This document shows, piece by piece, positions 12,809-16,050 of a DNA stretch of 16,050 nucleotides. This stretch comes from Bryobacteraceae bacterium (GTDB lineage: Bacteria > Acidobacteriota > Terriglobia > Bryobacterales > Bryobacteraceae). A model generated the notes under the pieces. It saw nothing but the letters and a program-made list of their open reading frames with translations. It did no database searches and was not told where the DNA came from. The stretch is taken from positions 1 through 16,050 of the forward strand of contig JASHQT010000235.1 in assembly GCA_030039005.1 (NCBI GenBank), in the 5' to 3' direction. Made by a program: the position numbers and the translations under genes. The stretch's first letter is position 1. Every line of letters begins with the position of its first letter.

Positions 12809-15073
12809 TCACCGTTCTGTGCCGGCGCGTTGTTTCAATTGTCCTAGTTTGAGGCGCTCATCCAAATTGCTGTAGCATTCTTCGAGAAGAGGGTACACCT
12901 TGAATCGGATGTCTCTGTTGCTATCTTCCGCCAAGGGCTCCAGAACTTCCATGGCTTTTGCGTATGCACCAACCTTAAGGAGGCAGTCGCCGAGCGCACA
13001 CCGGCATGTTGCATCGCCCGGGTCCTCACGAAGCGCTGCTTCAAGGTACTCCGCTGCTGCCCGGCGTGCGCTTGGGAGTCCGGAATCCTTCAGTAAGAGT
13101 CCGTAATCTCGGAGCACGCTCGCCCGGTCACTTCCTTGTTTTGGCAAATGCTCTACTGCTATTTTGTAGTGATCGATTGCCGATTTGACGCGCCTCATCC
13201 TCTTCAAATAGAATTCCGCCATTTCGCGGTGAACGCGCCAGTTGATCGGGTTTCGTTCTAGGGCTAGACGAAAATAATGTTCTGCGTCCTCGTACTTCCC
13301 TTCGCTCACGAAGGCCTTGGCGACTTCCGCAAGCGCCAGTTCGGGACTCCGTTCGCCCCTGCGCACCTGTTGAACAAGCCGCCGTTGCGAGGGGTCCACG
13401 ATCTCTGCAGCTTGATACCAGTCATTGAGTCTTGTTCGAATCGTCGCCTCAAGGTCTCTCGTTTTGGTTAGTTCGCGATACACGAACGTGGTAGTGACCG
13501 GGAGGAGGGAGTAGACCATATCCCGGTAGTCAAGATCATACTGTCGTTCTATGAGCGATAGGTCCTTGATGATTTCAAGTTCGTCCGCGGTCTGGTGGAT
13601 CGGGATCGCCGCCGCAGCAGCGATGGCTTCAACCGGAAGCTGGCCTCCTATCAAGGATAGGACCTTGAGGATCATCTGTTGCGGTTCGTTGAGCTGACCA
13701 TAGATACGCCTAAACGAGAATTCAACGAGCTCCTCTCCGTGTTTACTCTCCGAGACGAGAAATTCTGCTTCCTGCACTACCTTATCCGCGGACGTCGAAC
13801 GCCCTACAAACCATTCGATCACCAATGGGATTCGATCGCAGCAATTCACTATTTTCGCGTGGTCAGCCGGAGACAGTTCCGTAATGAAATGTTTGGCCTT
13901 TGCTCGGGCCGAGTCGCTCAAAAGATCGATCGCCTCGCCAAGCTCGAACGGTCCAATCTCAATAGGCTGCGCCGCGACCCGGATTCTGGTTCCGCGCGAA
14001 GTGACGATCGCTCGGGTTGGAAGAGGGAGCTGCTCTAAGAATTCGATGATCCGCGGATCGTTTACCGTCTCCAGGTTGTCGACGAAGAGTAACCCCTTAA
14101 ACTGCGACAGGATGTTCTTCCTTACGAGTTCAGCGTGAGTCTCGATCTGAGGCTCTTGATTAAGTTCGCTAAAGCCTGTTACCTCGCAAATTTGGCGGAG
14201 TAGGTCGGCCAATGACGACATATTAGGCGTTACCGGTACAATACCTGTCGTCGTAAAAGCGCGATCCTTTGCGGTTACCGATACTATGAAGTCGAACCTC
14301 TTGTCTTCGAAAGCACGAAGCGTTGCCCAACTAGCAAGCGCGGTTTTTCCGACGCCTCCAATTCCGGTCAAAGAGGCAGTAAACGTGCGGTCACTCGAAA
14401 GCGCGTTCTCGACGGACTTGCAGAGCCGGTCACGATAAATGAAACCTCTATAGTCGGGACGAAGAACGCGATAATTAGGCTCGTCGACCTCGTACAGGCT
14501 CCCGCCCGGCGCCAGACTGTGCTCTGCCGCAAATTTAATTGCTTCAGTACCTCGCAGAACACGAGTCTGATCCGCGACCCGCACGCAAAGGTCGCCGGCT
14601 TTTAGCAACTGCTTTCCTGAAACCGTTGGCGAATCCCCCATTGCACGCAATGGCGCGTGGACCTTTGGGGGAATAATCGCAACCCCCAAGTACCGCTGCG
14701 TGTATTGGATGAAGTGTCGCGAATAAGTCACCCAGAATCGATCTCCAACATAACGCCGGATTTTATCGTTGAAGGTCTTCGTTTGGACATTATTCTTCGC
14801 GCCGACAAAGGCATAATCCCGGTCACGTACTCCAAATACTAGGACGCCGCCGCTTGTATTGTGGAACGCTAATACGTCGGCAGCGATACTCGCCCAATCC
14901 GATTCCGATCCTCGTGAAACAACGGGGATCTCCTGTTTGTAATCCCATAACTCGCCCTCGCGAAAGAAGCCTTCGCGCGGCGCAATTGGCCGCTCTCTGA
15001 ACATTAATTCCACGACGCCTTGGGCATCTCCTTTGCGAATTAGTGTTTGGAGCCGATCGTCCTTGTCTGACAC
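12809..15073 (-). CDS. AlbA_2 (Schlafen-like) - NB-ARC-type STAND NTPase - TPR protein; candidate defence or signalling sensor
   Basis: A 754-residue multidomain protein (numbers from GTG 15073). Residues 40-175: AlbA_2/Schlafen-like domain, with ELWDYKQEIP (41-50) and AFHNTSGGVLVFGVRD (69-84), the family's two main blocks. Residues about 201-425: NB-ARC-type ATPase with Walker A GIGGVGKT (237-244), Walker B LLFVDN (328-333), sensor-like TSRGTR (358-363) and RIPLVIEW (414-421), the GLPL equivalent. Residues 460-540: winged-helix-like segment. Residues 580-750: TPR-like helical pairs (EGKYEDAEHYFRLALERNP). STAND proteins switch on after ligand sensing by the repeats; AlbA_2 would be the effector or nucleic-acid-binding head. 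GC is near 50% in sampled stretches, far below its neighbours. Start uncertain: no ATG until 15004; GTG 15073 follows TACAAT by 9 bases; GTG 15091 or 15148 are possible. No transmembrane segment. Confidence 0.85.
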   Translation of the reverse strand: MSDKDDRLQTLIRKGDAQGVVELMFRERPIAPREGFFREGELWDYKQEIPVVSRGSESDWASIAADVLAFHNTSGGVLVFGVRDRDYAFVGAKNNVQTKTFNDKIRRYVGDRFWVTYSRHFIQYTQRYLGVAIIPPKVHAPLRAMGDSPTVSGKQLLKAGDLCVRVADQTRVLRGTEAIKFAAEHSLAPGGSLYEVDEPNYRVLRPDYRGFIYRDRLCKSVENALSSDRTFTASLTGIGGVGKTALASWATLRAFEDKRFDFIVSVTAKDRAFTTTGIVPVTPNMSSLADLLRQICEVTGFSELNQEPQIETHAELVRKNILSQFKGLLFVDNLETVNDPRIIEFLEQLPLPTRAIVTSRGTRIRVAAQPIEIGPFELGEAIDLLSDSARAKAKHFITELSPADHAKIVNCCDRIPLVIEWFVGRSTSADKVVQEAEFLVSESKHGEELVEFSFRRIYGQLNEPQQMILKVLSLIGGQLPVEAIAAAAAIPIHQTADELEIIKDLSLIERQYDLDYRDMVYSLLPVTTTFVYRELTKTRDLEATIRTRLNDWYQAAEIVDPSQRRLVQQVRRGERSPELALAEVAKAFVSEGKYEDAEHYFRLALERNPINWRVHREMAEFYLKRMRRVKSAIDHYKIAVEHLPKQGSDRASVLRDYGLLLKDSGLPSARRAAAEYLEAALREDPGDATCRCALGDCLLKVGAYAKAMEVLEPLAEDSNRDIRFKVYPLLEECYSNLDERLKLGQLKQRAGTER

Positions 15074-15082
15074 AACAGAAGA

Positions 15083-15088
15083 ATTGTA
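15083..15088 (-). promoter_or_regulatory. Possible -10 box of the STAND gene
   Basis: On the minus strand TACAAT lies 9 bases before GTG 15073 without a Shine-Dalgarno between, so the message may start at or near that codon. The only -35-like hexamer (TTGTGC, 15106-15101) is 12 bases away, too close for a standard promoter. Confidence 0.3.
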
Positions 15089-15122
15089 CACCAGCCGGTA
15101 GCACAACTCGGGATGTTGGGCT

Positions 15123-15158
15123 GGTCTGGGACACCCCAATATGGGCACTTCTCAGACC
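15123..15158. repeat. Imperfect inverted repeat upstream of the STAND gene
   Basis: GGTCTGGGA (15123-15131) and TCTCAGACC (15150-15158) pair at 8 of 9 positions, and inside them CCC and GGG (around CAATAT) can pair again. There is no T run on either side. It may be an operator or a structured 5' leader of the STAND gene, or an end signal for E2 transcription. Confidence 0.4.
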
Positions 15159-15307
15159 GGTGCTGAGCGGCCTGATTCTATTCAGCGCCAATTACACGAC
15201 AGTCGAAACGGGAACGCTCCGGCAAGGCCAAGATAGCGCGCTCGTGACCAAGCACCAAGGACGGAAAATCGGCGGTGGTCCGAGCAAAGACGCAGGTAAA
15301 TTCCCGC
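15159..15307. other. Gap between E2 gene and STAND gene
   Basis: No gene, tRNA or recombinase site is recognised in the 149 bases between the E2 stop and the inverted repeat. The stretch appears lower in GC than E2, so it probably belongs with the STAND-gene segment. Confidence 0.3.
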
Positions 15308-16050
15308 CTAAAATAGCAGTGCGCCGCTGGTGAGCGCTTCGGCGACGTCGTTTAAGAAGGCGGCGGCTTGCGCGCCATCGACCACGCGGTGGTCGCTCGA
15401 CAGCGTGAGCGTGAGAATGGGGCGGATGCCGATGAGGCCGTTCACCGGGACCACACGATCGGCGATGCGGCCAACGGCGAGCACCGCGGCCTGCGGCGGC
15501 GTGATGATGGCGCTGAACGCGTCCACGCCGAACATCCCCAGATTGCTGATGGTGAACGTGCCGCCGGCGACGTCCGGCGGATGGAGCCGCCCGGCGCGGG
15601 CGCGCTCGGCCAGATCGCGGCGGCGCGCGCTGATGGCGGCGAGCGTTGCGCTGTCGGCGTTGGGAATCACCGCGCCCACCACGCCGTCCTTCACCGCGAT
15701 CGCAATGCTGATGTTGATCGCGGGATTATATTGAATCGCGCTGCCGGTCCAACTGGCGTTCATCTTGGGATGCTTGGCGAGCGAGCGCGCCACGATGGCC
15801 ACCAGAAGATCGGTATGCGTGATCGCTTTGCCGTGCTTCTCGCGCGCCGCGAGGAGCGCGCTGGCGTCGATCTCGCGCACCAGGAAGAAATGCGGCGCCG
15901 TGGTCCAGCTGTGCGTGGTGCGCTCGGCCATCAGGCGCGCGATGGAGGAGAGCGCTGGAGCGCCTGTGGGTAAGGGCGCGGGTGCGGGAGCAGCGGTCTT
16001 GCTCGCCGCCGCTCGCTCGACGTCTTCGGCGCTGATCACACCGCCCGGCC
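15308..16050 (-). CDS. Dihydrolipoamide acyltransferase (2-oxoacid dehydrogenase E2), C-terminal part
   Basis: E2 transfers the acyl group from lipoyl-lysine to CoA in pyruvate-type dehydrogenase complexes. The 5' part lies beyond the right edge. The visible 247 or so residues begin with PGGVISAEDVERAA, the end of the peripheral subunit-binding domain. An Ala/Pro linker follows, then the whole catalytic domain: ALSSIARLMAERTTHSWTTAPHF, FTISNLGMFGVDAFSAII, TPPQAAVLAVG and the active-site SSDHRVVDG. It ends EALTSGALLF. The frame continues open to the edge, so the GTG at 16039 is not the true start. Which complex (acetyl, branched-chain or acetoin) cannot be told. Its last 60 well-conserved bases recur at 12729-12788. 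Confidence 0.9.
   Translation of the reverse strand, partial: PGGVISAEDVERAAASKTAAPAPAPLPTGAPALSSIARLMAERTTHSWTTAPHFFLVREIDASALLAAREKHGKAITHTDLLVAIVARSLAKHPKMNASWTGSAIQYNPAINISIAIAVKDGVVGAVIPNADSATLAAISARRRDLAERARAGRLHPPDVAGGTFTISNLGMFGVDAFSAIITPPQAAVLAVGRIADRVVPVNGLIGIRPILTLTLSSDHRVVDGAQAAAFLNDVAEALTSGALLF
15326..15385 (+). repeat. Right direct repeat, within the intact E2 gene
   Basis: Partner of 12729-12788 (55/60 identical). It lies inside the coding end of the intact E2 gene, starting just after the catalytic DHR codons and ending shortly before the diverged last codons. Confidence 0.9.

Noticed and set aside
12789..15307. Transposon or integron explanation for the STAND segment
   Set aside because: No transposase, terminal inverted repeats, integrase or attC-like structure was seen; the flanking repeats are E2 coding sequence, not IS ends.
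15043..15333. 96-codon plus-strand frame across the E2/STAND gap
   Set aside because: Overlaps the start of the STAND gene and the E2 end antisense, with no motif and no ribosome site.
1..16050. CRISPR array, tRNA or rRNA
   Set aside because: No regularly spaced repeats, no cloverleaf with CCA-end features and no rRNA-like conserved stretches were noticed by eye.

Overview
The window looks like chromosomal DNA of a GC-rich soil-type bacterium. Coenzyme F420 genes, an FG-GAP/VCBS-repeat secreted protein, several starts without Shine-Dalgarno that sit 6-7 bases after a -10 box, and single-domain MetE paralogs are together compatible with an Acidobacteriota genome (Solibacter-like). That placement is an inference; there is no rRNA or marker gene here to prove it.

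Layout, left to right. (1) 1-1242: an F420 locus. cofD (partial) and npdG/fno read leftward with a 4-base stop/start overlap, and an F420-dependent PPOX-family oxidoreductase reads divergently. (2) 1446-5510: a rightward series of separate genes: an exported alpha/beta hydrolase, a MetE-C-like Zn methyltransferase paralog, a DinB-family protein and an exported seven-repeat FG-GAP protein. (3) 5580-8027: a leftward PAS-PAS-HisKA-HATPase-REC-REC hybrid histidine kinase. (4) 8028-8426: a roughly 400-base gap with a good sigma70-type promoter (TTGACA-N18-TACAAT) and a short structured leader. (5) 8427-12704: a tight rightward operon of a second MetE-C-like protein, a Gfo/Idh dehydrogenase, an EboE-like TIM-barrel protein and a beta-hydroxyacid dehydrogenase. 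The gaps are 2, -4 and -4 bases, so this is one transcript and probably one pathway, whose substrate I cannot name. (6) 12717-15385: a leftward gene for an AlbA_2 (Schlafen-like) - NB-ARC-type STAND NTPase - TPR protein, clearly lower in GC than its neighbours. (7) 15308-16050: the C-terminal half of a dihydrolipoamide acyltransferase (2-oxoacid dehydrogenase E2), leftward, running off the right edge.

The most striking structure is in (6)-(7). The last 60 aligned bases of the E2 gene before its variable tail (15326-15385) are repeated, 55/60 identical and in the same orientation, at 12729-12788, just past the 3' end of the STAND gene. The left copy is a decapitated E2 C-terminus with its own stop codon. 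The STAND gene is therefore bracketed by two versions of an E2 3' end. This resembles an accessory cassette that inserted into, and restored, the end of a housekeeping gene, but no integrase is visible. AlbA_2-STAND-TPR architecture plus apparent horizontal acquisition makes it a candidate anti-phage or other self/non-self sensor; that role is inferred, not shown.

No tRNA, rRNA, CRISPR array, transposase or convincing U-tract terminator was seen.
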